A stretch of DNA of 64,000 nt from Nocardioides phosphati (GCF_014646375.1 NZ_BMNI01000004.1:177436-241435), one strand, 5' to 3'. Counted from the first letter of the stretch, positions 44,438 through 53,100 are shown. Numbers and translations: made by a program. Notes: generated by a model from the sequence alone, not told the origin.

Positions 44438-45487
44438 TCAGGCGACGACGGTCGTGACCGGCAGCGAGGAGTCCGCCGGGAGGTCGAGCGCCGAGGGCTG
44501 ACGCCCGCGGGCGACCAGCTCGGAGCCGAGCGCGGCGACCATCGCGCCGTTGTCGGTGCACAGCCCCGGCCGCGGCACCCGCACGCGGATCCCCTTCGCG
44601 GCGGCCCGCTCCTCGGCCAGCGCACGCAGGCGCGAGTTGGCCGCGACACCGCCGCCGATCATGATCGTGTCGATGTCGTTGCTGACCGCCGCGTCGATCG
44701 CCTTGCGGGTCAGCACGTCGCAGACCGCCTCCTGGAAGCTCGCCGCGACGTCGGCCACCGGCACCGGCTCGCCCGACGCCTCGCGGGCCTCGATCCAGCG
44801 GGCGACCGCGGTCTTGAGGCCGGAGAACGAGAAGTCGAAGCGGTGCCGCTCGAGGTCCTTGCGGGTCGACAGCCCGCGCGGGAAGTCGATCGTGATCTGC
44901 CCGTCGCGAGCCGCGCGGTCGATGTGCGGACCGCCCGGGAAGGGCAGCCCGAGCACCCGGGCGACCTTGTCGAAGGCCTCGCCGGCCGCGTCGTCGATCG
45001 TCGCGCCGAGCGGCGTCACGCCGAGGGTGATGTCGTCGACCAGGAGCAGCGACGAGTGGCCGCCGGAGACGAGCATCGCCAGGCAGCGGTCCGGCAGGGC
45101 GCCGTGCTCGAGCTGGTCGACGGCGACGTGGGAGGCGAGGTGGTTGACGCCGTACAGGGGCTTGTCGAGGGCGAGCGCGAGGGACTTGGCAGCCGCGACG
45201 CCGACGAGCAGGGCGCCGGCCAGGCCGGGGCCTGAGGTGACCGCGATGGCGTCGACGTCGCGCAGCGCGATGCCGGCGTCGGAGCAGGCGCGCTGGATCG
45301 TCGGGACCATCGCCTCGAGGTGGGCGCGCGACGCGACCTCGGGGACGACTCCGCCGAAGCGGGCGTGCTCCTCGACCGAGCTCGCCACGGCATCGGCCAG
45401 CAGCGTGTGGCCGCGCACGATGCCGACGCCGGTCTCGTCGCAGGAGGTCTCGATGCCGAGGACGAGGGGCTCGTTCATGCGGGTCAT
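44438..45487 (-). CDS. tsaD: tRNA N6-threonylcarbamoyladenosine transferase TsaD
   Basis: 349 residues; the ATG at 45487 overlaps rimI's stop. ASKA fold: [17 protein letters not shown] at the start, the metal-binding HxxxH in GVNHLASHV (~110) and [12 protein letters not shown]. It transfers threonylcarbamoyl to A37 of ANN-decoding tRNAs with TsaB and TsaE, whose genes lie just upstream. It is the last gene of a tightly overlapping operon. Transcription meets rocD head-on and ends in the palindrome. Confidence 0.96.
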   Translation of the reverse strand: MTRMNEPLVLGIETSCDETGVGIVRGHTLLADAVASSVEEHARFGGVVPEVASRAHLEAMVPTIQRACSDAGIALRDVDAIAVTSGPGLAGALLVGVAAAKSLALALDKPLYGVNHLASHVAVDQLEHGALPDRCLAMLVSGGHSSLLLVDDITLGVTPLGATIDDAAGEAFDKVARVLGLPFPGGPHIDRAARDGQITIDFPRGLSTRKDLERHRFDFSFSGLKTAVARWIEAREASGEPVPVADVAASFQEAVCDVLTRKAIDAAVSNDIDTIMIGGGVAANSRLRALAEERAAAKGIRVRVPRPGLCTDNGAMVAALGSELVARGRQPSALDLPADSSLPVTTVVA

Positions 45488-46068
45488 TGTGCCAACTCCA
45501 GCTGGAGCACGAGTGCGTCGACCTCGTGCCGGTAGTAGCGCGGCCGCCGGTCGATCTCCACGAACCCCTCGCGCGCGTAGAAGGCCCGCGCCGCGGCGTT
45601 GTCCTCCGCCACCTCGAGGAGGATCCGCTCCGCTCCCTCCTCCCGTACGCCGGCACGCGCCGCCGCCAGGAGGCGTGCGGCCAGCCCGGCCCGCTGGAGG
45701 TTGGGGGCGACCGCGATCCGCTGCAGGTCGCTGACGTCGCCGACGGTCCGCATGATCACGTAGCCGCGTGATGAAGGTTCATGAAGGGGCGCGGCTCCCC
45801 CGTGGCGCTCGCCATCGCGAGGTGCCTCGTCCGCGGACTCGATCTGGATCGAGCCGAGATCCGTGCTCGATCCGGATGGAGCCGTTTCGACGACCCATCC
45901 CCGGCGTCCGTAGCCGGTCAGCTCCTCGACGACCTGGTCCACCGACCACGCATCCGCACCGAAGAGCACGACCTCCAGTGCCGCGATCGAGGCGGCGTCC
46001 GCGGCGACCGCGGGACGCAGCACCACGTCGGCGGCGCCCGCAGCCGCGGGCGGGAGGGGGTCGGTCAC
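45484..46068 (-). CDS. rimI: Ribosomal protein S18 alanine N-acetyltransferase RimI with in-frame insert
   Basis: 194 residues, GTG start overlapping tsaB's stop. GNAT fold: [21 protein letters not shown] at the N-terminus, [20 protein letters not shown] as the acetyl-CoA loop (~116-135), and [23 protein letters not shown]. Residues ~63-100 ([18 protein letters not shown] onward) have no counterpart in ordinary RimI, which goes straight from the WVVE strand to the GYVIM strand. The insert uses many A/T-ending codons and its DNA is palindrome-rich, unlike the surrounding gene. Function is probably kept because it falls in a surface turn. Confidence 0.85.
   Translation of the reverse strand: MTDPLPPAAAGAADVVLRPAVAADAASIAALEVVLFGADAWSVDQVVEELTGYGRRGWVVETAPSGSSTDLGSIQIESADEAPRDGERHGGAAPLHEPSSRGYVIMRTVGDVSDLQRIAVAPNLQRAGLAARLLAAARAGVREEGAERILLEVAEDNAAARAFYAREGFVEIDRRPRYYRHEVDALVLQLELAQ
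45769..45881. repeat. In-frame palindrome-rich insert within rimI
   Basis: About 37 codons. It contains the hairpin GGATCGAG-N12-CTCGATCC (45846-45873), the dyad GTCCGCGGAC and TTCATGAA. Codons such as CCA, GGA, GCA, CTT, CAT, GAA and TCA are rare in the neighbours. It resembles a palindromic element that inserted without breaking the frame. Confidence 0.5.
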
Positions 46069-46715
46069 GGCGAGGGGCGTTCGGCGGCGACGCGCGCAGC
46101 GGTGGCGACGGCGTCGGGCCGGCGGAGGTACAGCGGCTCGGGGTCGAGCGGCTCGACCGTGCCCGAGAGGACCAGCCGGGCCAGCCACCCGGCGCTCGGG
46201 CGGACCGGGCCGACGGCGTGCGGGAAGTCGGCGGGGTAGAGCACCGCACCCTCGCCGACGACGGGGCGCAGCGAGGCCGCATCAGCGGGCCGCAGCACGT
46301 CCGGTCCGCTGAGCCGGGTGCCCTCGGCGGAGTAGCCGGCGACGTACACCTCCTTGCGGCGGGCGTCGGTGGCGACGAGGAAGTCGCCGACGACCGCGCC
46401 GCTCGCGACCGCCTCGGCGGCCAGCACGTCGAGGGTGCAGACGCCGTGGACCGGCACGTCGAGCGCGAGGCCGAGCGTGCGGGCGGTGACCAGGCCGACG
46501 CGCAGGCCGGTGAACGGACCCGGGCCGACGCCGACGGCGATGCCGGTGACGTCGCTGACGGTGGCACCGGCCGACGCCAGGGCCTCGGCGATCAGCGGCG
46601 CGAGGTGCTCACCGTGCTTCATCGCCTGCTCCGACACCCGCTCGGCGACGACGTCGGAGCCGTCGTGGACGGCGACGCTGACCTGTGCGGTGGCGGTGTC
46701 GAAGGCGAGGAGCAC
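46065..46715 (-). CDS. tsaB: TsaB, t6A biosynthesis scaffold protein
   Basis: 216 residues. MLLAFDTATAQVSVAVHDG, KHGEHLAPLIAEALASAG and GIAVGVGPGPFTGLRVGL are invariant TsaB/YeaZ blocks. It dimerises with TsaD and is needed for threonylcarbamoyl transfer. It starts 23 bp after tsaE and overlaps rimI by 4 bp, the usual tsaE-tsaB-rimI-tsaD order. Confidence 0.95.
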   Translation of the reverse strand: MLLAFDTATAQVSVAVHDGSDVVAERVSEQAMKHGEHLAPLIAEALASAGATVSDVTGIAVGVGPGPFTGLRVGLVTARTLGLALDVPVHGVCTLDVLAAEAVASGAVVGDFLVATDARRKEVYVAGYSAEGTRLSGPDVLRPADAASLRPVVGEGAVLYPADFPHAVGPVRPSAGWLARLVLSGTVEPLDPEPLYLRRPDAVATAARVAAERPSP

Positions 46716-46738
46716 GAGGACAGGCTAACCAGAGCGGC

Positions 46739-47707
46739 TCAGCCGGGCAGTCCGCCCCCGGGCAGCCCACCCCCGGGCAGGGCGACACCGAGCCACCGCG
46801 CGCCGACGGGCACGAACTCCACCCGGCGCGGGTCGTCGTCACCGTCGCCCGCCCCCGCGGCACCGACGGCGCGGGTGATCTGGACGTGGAGCCGCTCGTC
46901 GGCCAGCGCCTCTGCCATGCCCGCGCCCCACTCGACGACGGTCACGGCCTCGTCGAGGGAGGTGTCGAGGTCCAGGTCGTCGAGCTCCTCGAGCCCGCCG
47001 AGGCGGTAGGCGTCGACGTGCACGAGCGCCGGGCCGTCGACGAGCGAGGGGTGCACCCGCGCGATCACGAACGTCGGTGACGTGATGCCCCCGCGGACAC
47101 CCAGCCCCTCCCCCAGCCCCTGCGTGAACGTCGTCTTGCCGGCGCCGAGCTCCCCGCTCAGCACCAGCAGGTCGCCGGCCTTCAGCACCTTGGCCAGGTC
47201 GCCGGCGAGCGCACGCATCGCGTCGGCATCCGGCGCCTCCGCACCGGCAGGGAGCGGCCGCACCATCTCGACGTACGGCGCGTGGCGGGCGACCTCGGAG
47301 AAGCCGCTGCTGTTCCAGAAGCCGATCGTCGCTTCGAGCTCCTGGCGGGCCAGGACGGTGAGGCCGGCGATGCCGAGCTCGCGGGCGGCGTCGACCGCCG
47401 CGCCGATCAGGACATGGGCGACGCCGTGGTGCCGCGCGGTCGGGACGACGCCGAACCGGCGCAGGGCGAGCAGCTCTCCGTGCGCGGTGGCGGTGGGGTC
47501 GAGGACGAGGCCGCCGACGACGGCGCCGTCGATGGTGGCGAGCAGCCCGCCCGGTCCCTTGCCCAGCGCGGCGCCCAGCGACTCGACGGTCTCCGCGAGC
47601 GCGTCGGCGGGCGGGTCGAGCGGCGGGCGACCCTCGAAGGCGGCGCGCACGACGGCGTACAGGTCGGACGCGGCCTCGGGGCCGATCCGCTGGATCTCGA
47701 CGGTCAC
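46739..47707 (-). CDS. tsaE: GNAT acetyltransferase fused to TsaE ATPase
   Basis: 322 residues, twice the size of TsaE. Residues 1-~155 are a GNAT domain (FGVVPTARHHGVAHVLIGAAVDAARELG, GFWNSSGFSEVARHAPYVEM). Residues ~165-300 are TsaE: Walker A LSGELGAGKTTFTQGLGEGLG, SPTFVIARVHP, VHVDAYRLGGLEELDDLDLD and VVEWGAGMAEAL. TsaE drives the t6A cycle by ATP hydrolysis. The fusion partner's substrate is unknown. The tail repeats GGGLPG, encoded by 15-bp direct repeats. GTG start overlapping the hydrolase stop. Confidence 0.92.
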   Translation of the reverse strand: MTVEIQRIGPEAASDLYAVVRAAFEGRPPLDPPADALAETVESLGAALGKGPGGLLATIDGAVVGGLVLDPTATAHGELLALRRFGVVPTARHHGVAHVLIGAAVDAARELGIAGLTVLARQELEATIGFWNSSGFSEVARHAPYVEMVRPLPAGAEAPDADAMRALAGDLAKVLKAGDLLVLSGELGAGKTTFTQGLGEGLGVRGGITSPTFVIARVHPSLVDGPALVHVDAYRLGGLEELDDLDLDTSLDEAVTVVEWGAGMAEALADERLHVQITRAVGAAGAGDGDDDPRRVEFVPVGARWLGVALPGGGLPGGGLPG

Positions 47708-48840
47708 GGAGCCTCCACGCTCGCGTCAGGGGTCGTCTCGGCCGGCCAGGTCGCGGGGTCGAGCGCGCCGGCGATCAGCTGGTCGAGCGCGGCGTTGACC
47801 TGCTCGTGGCGCTCGATGAGCACCATGTGGCCGGCGCCCTCGCACTCGGTGAGCACGGAGCCGGCGATCGCCTTCTGCATCTTCCGGCTGTGGCCGACCG
47901 AGGTCAGCTTGTCGGCGGTGCCGCAGATGATCGCCGTGGGCACGCGCTCGAGCGCGTTGAGCACCGCGAACTTGTCGAGCGCGTCGAAGTTCGGGAAGAA
48001 CTCCGACAGCACGTCGAACGGCGTCGCCGAGATCATCTGGTCGACGAACTCGATGTACGCCGCCGGCACCTCGTCGCCGAACGCGAACATGTCGGTGACC
48101 ACGAGCGCCACCGACGACGAGAGCCGCCGCATGTGCTCGATGACCCGCGAGCCACGGGCCAGGCCGGCCATGACGCGCTGGGCGATGTCGGCGCCGAAGC
48201 CCTCGGGGATGACCGGGACGATCATGTGCAGCGGGCTCAGCCCGCCGGCGGTGGTGGCGACCAGGCCGACGCCGGCGATGCGGGTGCCGAAGAGCTCGGG
48301 GTGCTCCTCGGCGAGCGCGACGATCGTCATGCCGCCCATCGAGTGGCCGACCAGGACGACCGGACCGTCGGGGGCGACCTCGTCGAGGACGCGCAGCAGG
48401 TCGTCGGCGCAGTGCTCGATGGTGGAGTTCTCGCGGCTGGCGCGGCCCGAGCGGCCGTGGGAGCGCTGGTCGTAGAAGACGGTGCGCACCTGCCCGCGGT
48501 AGCCCGCGCGCTGGAAGTGCCAGGAGTCGAGGTTGAGCGTGAAGCCGTGGACGAAGACGACGGTGAGGTCCTCGATGCGCGGCTCGTTGCCGCGCGACCG
48601 CCCACGGTGGCGTGCGCGCCGACCGGTCTCGGCGGGCAGCTCGTCCACCTCGACGTGGAGCGCGACGCCGTCGGCGGCGACCACGGTCCGCGGCTCGGAG
48701 TGGAGTGAGCCGAGCCGGACGCTCTCGCCCGCGCCACGGCTGGCGATGATGTGGCGGTGGCGGGCGACTCCGTAGGCGGTGCCTGCGGCGGCGACGCCCG
48801 CAGCTCCGGCGGCGGTCAGGGCGCGGCTCTTCCAGCTCAT
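47704..48840 (-). CDS. Alpha/beta-hydrolase with N-terminal membrane anchor
   Basis: 378 residues from the ATG at 48840, which overlaps alr's stop. One hydrophobic segment lies at ~6-25 (ALTAAGAAGVAAAGTAYGVA). The hydrolase core has the oxyanion strand VVFVHGFTLNLDSW, the nucleophile elbow GHSMGG (~176) and the late His in EGAGHMVLIERHE. The family is constantly found between alr and tsaE in actinobacteria. Substrate unknown; a cell-envelope ester is plausible. Confidence 0.9.
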   Translation of the reverse strand: MSWKSRALTAAGAAGVAAAGTAYGVARHRHIIASRGAGESVRLGSLHSEPRTVVAADGVALHVEVDELPAETGRRARHRGRSRGNEPRIEDLTVVFVHGFTLNLDSWHFQRAGYRGQVRTVFYDQRSHGRSGRASRENSTIEHCADDLLRVLDEVAPDGPVVLVGHSMGGMTIVALAEEHPELFGTRIAGVGLVATTAGGLSPLHMIVPVIPEGFGADIAQRVMAGLARGSRVIEHMRRLSSSVALVVTDMFAFGDEVPAAYIEFVDQMISATPFDVLSEFFPNFDALDKFAVLNALERVPTAIICGTADKLTSVGHSRKMQKAIAGSVLTECEGAGHMVLIERHEQVNAALDQLIAGALDPATWPAETTPDASVEAP

Positions 48841-50015
48841 GCGTCTCCCTCGGCGCTGTCGATGACGACCCGCGCGAAGCGCCCGCCGATGCGGGTCACG
48901 ATCTCGTAGTTGATGGTGTCGCACCACGCGGCCCACTCGCCGGCGGTCGGCTCGCCGCGGGCTCCGGTGCCGAAGAGGAGCACCTCGTCACCCGCCTGCG
49001 CCGTCGTGTCGGCGCCGAGGTCGATGACGAACTGGTCCATGCAGATCCGCCCGCGCACCGGGTGGCGCTCGCCGCCCACGGCGACCTCGAGCGCGCCGGA
49101 GCCGTGCCGCGGCACGCCGTCGGCGTACCCGACCGGGACGAGGCCGACGGTCGTGGGCTCCTCGGCGACCCAGAGGTGGCCGTAGGAGACGCCGGCACCG
49201 GCGTCGATGTGCTTGACCATCGCCAGCCGGGCACGCGCCGTCATCGCGGGCACCAGGTCGAGCCCGGCCGGCGTCACCCCCGGCGCCGGGTCCAGGCCGT
49301 ACGACGCGATGCCGCACCGCACGAGGTCGAAGCGGACCGACGGGCGCAGCACGGCGCCCGCGCTGTTGGCGAGGTGCCGCACCTCGGGGCGGAGGCCGAC
49401 CGCCTCGGCCACGTCGAGCGCGTCGAGGAACGCCTTCTCCTGCGCGTCGTTGGCCGGGTGGGCCTGGTCCTCCGAGGCGGCGAGGTGGGACCAGATGCCG
49501 GTGACCACGAGCTCGCCGGCGAGCTCGGCACGACGGGCGGCGGCGACGAGGTCGGGCCAGTCGGCCGCGGTCGAGCCGCCGCGGGAGAGGCCGGTGTCGA
49601 CCTTCAGCTGGACCCGCGCCCGCTCACCGACGGAACGGGCAGCCGCGCGGATCTCGTCGAGCTCCGCGACGGTGTACGCCGTGACGTCGACGTCGGCGGC
49701 CACCAGCGGCGCGAAGTCCTGGCCGGGGACAGCCAACCAGCACAGGAGCCGGCCGGTGTCACCCGCGGCGCGCACCGTGAGTGCCTCCTCGAGCGTCGCC
49801 ACGCCCAGCCACTCGGCGCCGGCAGCCCGCGCAGCACGCGCGGCCGGGACCATGCCGTGGCCGTAGCCGTCACCCTTGACGACGGTCATCATCTGCACGC
49901 CCGGGCCGACCCACTCCTTGAGCCGTCGCACGTTGTGCCGGATGGCCGCGACGTCGACGACGAGCTCGGCGTTGGGCGTGTTCACGCGACCGATTCTGTC
50001 AGCAGCCGGGTTCAT
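48837..50015 (-). CDS. alr: Alanine racemase
   Basis: 392 residues from the ATG at 50015, which overlaps the upstream stop (ATGA); a GTG at 49985 is the alternative. The PLP lysine is in TVVKGDGYGHG (~50). Most racemases have KADAYGHG, so the two neighbouring residues are unusual. The second catalytic Tyr is in AGVSYGHLW. RHLANSAGAVL and GRICMDQFVIDLG are conserved. It makes D-alanine for peptidoglycan in the cytoplasm. Overlaps on both sides place it firmly in the operon. Confidence 0.95.
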   Translation of the reverse strand: MNPAADRIGRVNTPNAELVVDVAAIRHNVRRLKEWVGPGVQMMTVVKGDGYGHGMVPAARAARAAGAEWLGVATLEEALTVRAAGDTGRLLCWLAVPGQDFAPLVAADVDVTAYTVAELDEIRAAARSVGERARVQLKVDTGLSRGGSTAADWPDLVAAARRAELAGELVVTGIWSHLAASEDQAHPANDAQEKAFLDALDVAEAVGLRPEVRHLANSAGAVLRPSVRFDLVRCGIASYGLDPAPGVTPAGLDLVPAMTARARLAMVKHIDAGAGVSYGHLWVAEEPTTVGLVPVGYADGVPRHGSGALEVAVGGERHPVRGRICMDQFVIDLGADTTAQAGDEVLLFGTGARGEPTAGEWAAWCDTINYEIVTRIGGRFARVVIDSAEGDA

Positions 50016-51427
50016 GGCGTCGGGAGGACGCGGCGTACGGCCGCGGAAAGGGCGTCGGCCACGGCCGACGCGGTGAGCGGACCGCCCGCCGACGCCGCGG
50101 TCGCCGCGGCCCCGTGGAGCCAGCAGCCGACCGACGCGGCGTCGAACGGGTCGAGCCCGGCGGCGAGCAGCGAGCCGATGAGTCCGGCGAGCACGTCGCC
50201 CGCCCCGGCGGTCGCCAGCCACGGCGTTCCGGTCGTGTTGACCCGCACCCGGCCGGCCGGCTCGGCGACGAGCGTGCGGCGCCCCTTGAGCAGCACCACG
50301 GCCCCGAAGCGGTCGGCCGCCCGGCGTACGGCGGAGAGCTGGTCGGCCTCGACCTCCGCGCGCTCCATGCCGAGCAGCTGCGCGAGCTCGCCGGCATGGG
50401 GCGTGAGCACGGCCGGCACCGCGAGCGGGCCGTCGACCGCGGCCAGGGCGTCGGCATCGACGACGACCGGCACGCCGTCGCCGACCGCCTCGGCGAGCGC
50501 GTCGGCAGCCCGGTCTCCCCCGCCGGAGCCGACCACCCAGGCCTGCACCCGGCCGGCGTTCGTCACCACCTCGGGGCGTGCGGCGACGACGCGGCGCGCG
50601 GTGTCCTCGTCGCCGTCGACCGCCCGGAAGCGGACCATCCCGACCAGTCCCGACGCCGCGCCCGCGACGCAGAGCCGCGCCGCGCCGGGGTACGTCGCCG
50701 ACCCCGCGCGTACGCCGACCACGCCGCGTGTGTACTTGTGGTCCGCTCCCTCCGGCACCGGGAGCAGCGTGGCCACATCGGCCTGCTGCAGCGCCTCGAC
50801 CGCCGCGGCCGGGAGGTCGAGCCCGATGTCTACCAGGTGCACCGTGCCGCACGCGGCGGCCGCCGGGTCGACCAGGTGCGCGACCTTCTCGGTGCCGAAC
50901 GTGACGGTCAGGTCCGCCATGACGTGGGACCCCTCGACCCGGCCGGTGTCGGCGTCCAGTCCGCTCGGCAGGTCGACGCTCACCACCAGCGGCCGCGCGT
51001 GCTCGTCCGCCCCCACCCGTACGCCGAGGGCACGGCACGCCGCGACAGCCTCGCGCCGCAGCCCCGGGCGGCCACCGATGCCGACGATGCCGTCGACGAC
51101 CACGTCCGCCCTCGCGGCGGACGCCACGGTCCGGCCACCCGCAGCGCGCAGAGCGGCAAGGCCGCCGGGGTGCGCGCGCTCCGACAGCAGCCACGCGTCG
51201 ACCAGCGCACCACGCCGGGCGAGGTACGCCCCGGCGTACAGCGCGTCGCCGCCGTTGTCGCCGGAGCCGACGAGCAGCACCACACGCCGTCCGTAGGCAC
51301 CACCCAGCAGGTCGATCACCGCATGCGCGAGCCCGCGGGCGGCGCGCTGCATGAGCACCCCCGACGCGAGGTCGGGGCTGGCCTCCTCGGCTGCGCGCAC
51401 CTGCGCGACGGTGTGGGCGTGCCGCAT
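50012..51427 (-). CDS. nnrD: Bifunctional NAD(P)H-hydrate epimerase / ADP-dependent dehydratase
   Basis: 471 residues with both repair domains. The N-terminal epimerase (NnrE) half includes VVLLVGSGDNGGDALYAG and VSVDLPSGLDADTG. The C-terminal dehydratase (NnrD) half includes RGVVGVRAGSATYPGAARL, VLTPHAGELAQLLG, VLLKGRRTLVA and GDVLAGLIGSLLAAG. Together they restore damaged NAD(P)H hydrates. TAGGTT (51434-51439) six bases before the ATG predicts a leaderless transcript, so this may be an internal operon promoter. Confidence 0.95.
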   Translation of the reverse strand: MRHAHTVAQVRAAEEASPDLASGVLMQRAARGLAHAVIDLLGGAYGRRVVLLVGSGDNGGDALYAGAYLARRGALVDAWLLSERAHPGGLAALRAAGGRTVASAARADVVVDGIVGIGGRPGLRREAVAACRALGVRVGADEHARPLVVSVDLPSGLDADTGRVEGSHVMADLTVTFGTEKVAHLVDPAAAACGTVHLVDIGLDLPAAAVEALQQADVATLLPVPEGADHKYTRGVVGVRAGSATYPGAARLCVAGAASGLVGMVRFRAVDGDEDTARRVVAARPEVVTNAGRVQAWVVGSGGGDRAADALAEAVGDGVPVVVDADALAAVDGPLAVPAVLTPHAGELAQLLGMERAEVEADQLSAVRRAADRFGAVVLLKGRRTLVAEPAGRVRVNTTGTPWLATAGAGDVLAGLIGSLLAAGLDPFDAASVGCWLHGAAATAASAGGPLTASAVADALSAAVRRVLPTP

Positions 51428-51433
51428 GCCCTC

Positions 51434-51439
51434 AACCTA
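51434..51439 (-). promoter_or_regulatory. -10 box of nnrD, leaderless start
   Basis: Minus-strand TAGGTT, six bases before the ATG at 51427. Confidence 0.5.
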
Positions 51440-51463
51440 GCGCCGCACGGGCGGCGCCCGGCG

Positions 51464-52192
51464 TCAGGCCAGCGCCGAGAGCAGGAACGCCGACCCGAAG
51501 CCGACGACGGTCACGAGCCCGACCCACCGGCCGGCGTACTTCACGGCCTCGGGGACCATCGTGTCCGACAGCATCGTGAGGATCGCGCCCGCTGCGAACG
51601 ACTGCGTCGTCGCGACCACGACCGGGTCCGCGTCGCCGAGCACGGCGAAGCCCAGGGCCGCCGCCACGGTCGAGGCCGCCGTGACCGCGCCCCACAGGCC
51701 GAAGATCCGGCCGATGCTGATGCCGTCCGCGCGCATGCCCGAGGAGGCCGACAGGGCCTCGGGGACGTTGGAGATGAAGACCGCGACCAGCACCGCGATG
51801 CCGATGCCCGAGCCGCCGACCAGCGAGATGCCGATCGCCGCAGACTCGGGGATGCCGTCGAGCAGCGCGCCCAGGACCAGTGCCAGCGGGCCGGCGTCGG
51901 GGTGCATGCCCTCGGGGTTCTTGCGGCGGTGGCCACCGCGGTTGTCGAGGAACCAGTCACCGAGGAAGAACGTGAGCGCGCCACCCAGCAGGCCGAGCAC
52001 GACCGCGAGCGTGCCGGAGCGGGAGAACGCCTCCTCGGTCAGCTCGAAGGCGACCGCACTGAAGAGCACGCCCGTGCCGAAGCCCATGACCAGGCCGATG
52101 ACCCGCGTCGACACGGGCAGCCAGATGCCGGCCGCGGCGCCGAGCAGCAGCGCGGCACCGCCGACCCCTCCCCAGAACGCAGCCTCGAGCAC
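51464..52192 (-). CDS. ZIP family metal transporter
   Basis: 242 residues with about eight membrane helices. Typical ZIP elements: GFGTGVLFSAVAFELTEEAF (helix with acidic ligands), the His/Asp-containing cytoplasmic loop HRRKNPEGMHPDAG, LGALLDGIPESAAIGISL with the metal-site DGIPES (canonical HxxPE altered), and VFISNVPEALSAS. It probably imports zinc or another divalent metal. GTG start, leaderless after TAGGTT. Confidence 0.88.
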   Translation of the reverse strand: MLEAAFWGGVGGAALLLGAAAGIWLPVSTRVIGLVMGFGTGVLFSAVAFELTEEAFSRSGTLAVVLGLLGGALTFFLGDWFLDNRGGHRRKNPEGMHPDAGPLALVLGALLDGIPESAAIGISLVGGSGIGIAVLVAVFISNVPEALSASSGMRADGISIGRIFGLWGAVTAASTVAAALGFAVLGDADPVVVATTQSFAAGAILTMLSDTMVPEAVKYAGRWVGLVTVVGFGSAFLLSALA

Positions 52193-52198
52193 GCGCCC

Positions 52199-52204
52199 AA
52201 CCTA
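52199..52204 (-). promoter_or_regulatory. -10 box of the ZIP gene, leaderless start
   Basis: Minus-strand TAGGTT, six bases before the GTG at 52192. Confidence 0.5.
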
Positions 52205-52227
52205 CGGCGTACAGCCGAGGAACCGGG

Positions 52228-52797
52228 TCAGCGCACCCGGCCGTAGACGACGTTGGTGGTCCAGATCGTCGTGAGGCGGACGACGTCGCCGGTGTGCGGC
52301 GCGTGCCACATCTGGCCGTTGCCGGCGTAGATGCCGATGTGGCCCGGCATGTAGACCAGGTCGCCCGGCATCGGGTCGGAGACGCGCGTCATGACGGCGG
52401 CCTGCGCACCCGAGGTGCGGGGCAGGTGGATGCCGACCGCGGCGTACGCCCAGCCGGTCAGGCCGGAGCAGTCGAACGCCGAGGGGCCGGTCGCGCCGTA
52501 CACGTAGGGCTTGCCGGCCTGCGCGGCAGCAGCGGCCACGATCCGCTGGCCGATCGCGGCGGCGGCGCGCTCGCGAGCGGCCTCCTCGCGCTGGAGGCGC
52601 TCCTGGCGCGCCTTGGCGCTCTCCTGGATCAGCGGGCGCTGGGCGTAGCTGAACGTCGCGGGGGCCGGCGTCGACGCCGACGAGGTGGTGGTGCTGGCGT
52701 GGGCGGCGCCACCGGCCTGTGCGGTGACCAGGACGGTCAGCACGAGCGGGGCGGTCAGAAGGCGCACGGCGACGCGCGAGGACGTGGTGGTGAACAT
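52228..52797 (-). CDS. NlpC/P60 (C40) cell-wall peptidase
   Basis: 189 residues. Signal peptide ~1-33 (hydrophobic LLTAPLVLTVLVTAQAGGAAHA). A coiled region of ~30 residues (KARQERLQREEAARERAAAAIGQ) precedes the catalytic domain. The nucleophile Cys is in SAFDCSGLTGWAYAAVG, the His in MPGHIGIYAGNGQMWHAP, and the third polar residue lies in the HAP segment. It cleaves peptidoglycan stem peptides. A c-di-AMP-type riboswitch precedes it, as for many actinobacterial hydrolases, linking its expression to turgor and wall state. Confidence 0.93.
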   Translation of the reverse strand: MFTTTSSRVAVRLLTAPLVLTVLVTAQAGGAAHASTTTSSASTPAPATFSYAQRPLIQESAKARQERLQREEAARERAAAAIGQRIVAAAAAQAGKPYVYGATGPSAFDCSGLTGWAYAAVGIHLPRTSGAQAAVMTRVSDPMPGDLVYMPGHIGIYAGNGQMWHAPHTGDVVRLTTIWTTNVVYGRVR

Positions 52798-52811
52798 CGG
52801 ATGACTCCGGC

Positions 52812-53008
52812 AGCGGCGCCTGCGAAAGATGACCTGTCGGGCGAGGACTGCTGGTGTCCCGGACGCGTGCGCGTCCTGAGCCCCGAGCCGGAGTGAACCG
52901 GCGTACTACCTGGGTCTTCCGTGCCCGCGCTTACTTCTTCGTGCTTGGTTCACCCCCGTCGAGCGCGGGCCTCGGCGCGGCGCGGGTGGCCCTCCGGTGG
53001 GAGGACTC
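52812..53008 (-). ncRNA. Cyclic di-AMP (ydaO/yuaA-type) riboswitch
   Basis: In the long leader of the NlpC/P60 gene, minus strand. The conserved 3' block CCCGACAGGTCATCTTTCGC followed by AGGCG (52817-52842) matches the ydaO consensus CCCGACAGCT...AGGCG. GGGGGTGAACC and AGGTAGTACGCCGGTTCA upstream fit the other conserved joints. Gene context (cell-wall hydrolase) is the classic one in actinobacteria. The 5' boundary is approximate. Confidence 0.75.
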
Positions 53009-53018
53009 GTACATTCAA

Positions 53019-53040
53019 GGCGCTTGCAAAAGTTAGCGCC
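53019..53040. promoter_or_regulatory. AT-rich inverted repeat at the 5' end of the riboswitch leader
   Basis: GGCGCT-N10-AGCGCC just upstream of the riboswitch and downstream of acpS. It could be an operator for the NlpC promoter or the acpS terminator. Confidence 0.35.
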
Positions 53041-53060
53041 GTGACCGCGGACACGATCCG

Positions 53061-53100
53061 GGCGTGGGCTGCCTCACGGCGGCGTGGGCTGCCTCACGCG
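53061..53100. repeat. 20-bp tandem duplication downstream of acpS
   Basis: Two adjacent 20-mers share their first 18 bases, GGCGTGGGCTGCCTCACG. It lies 8 bp after the acpS stop codon in transcriptional direction and looks like a recent slippage duplication. Confidence 0.8.
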
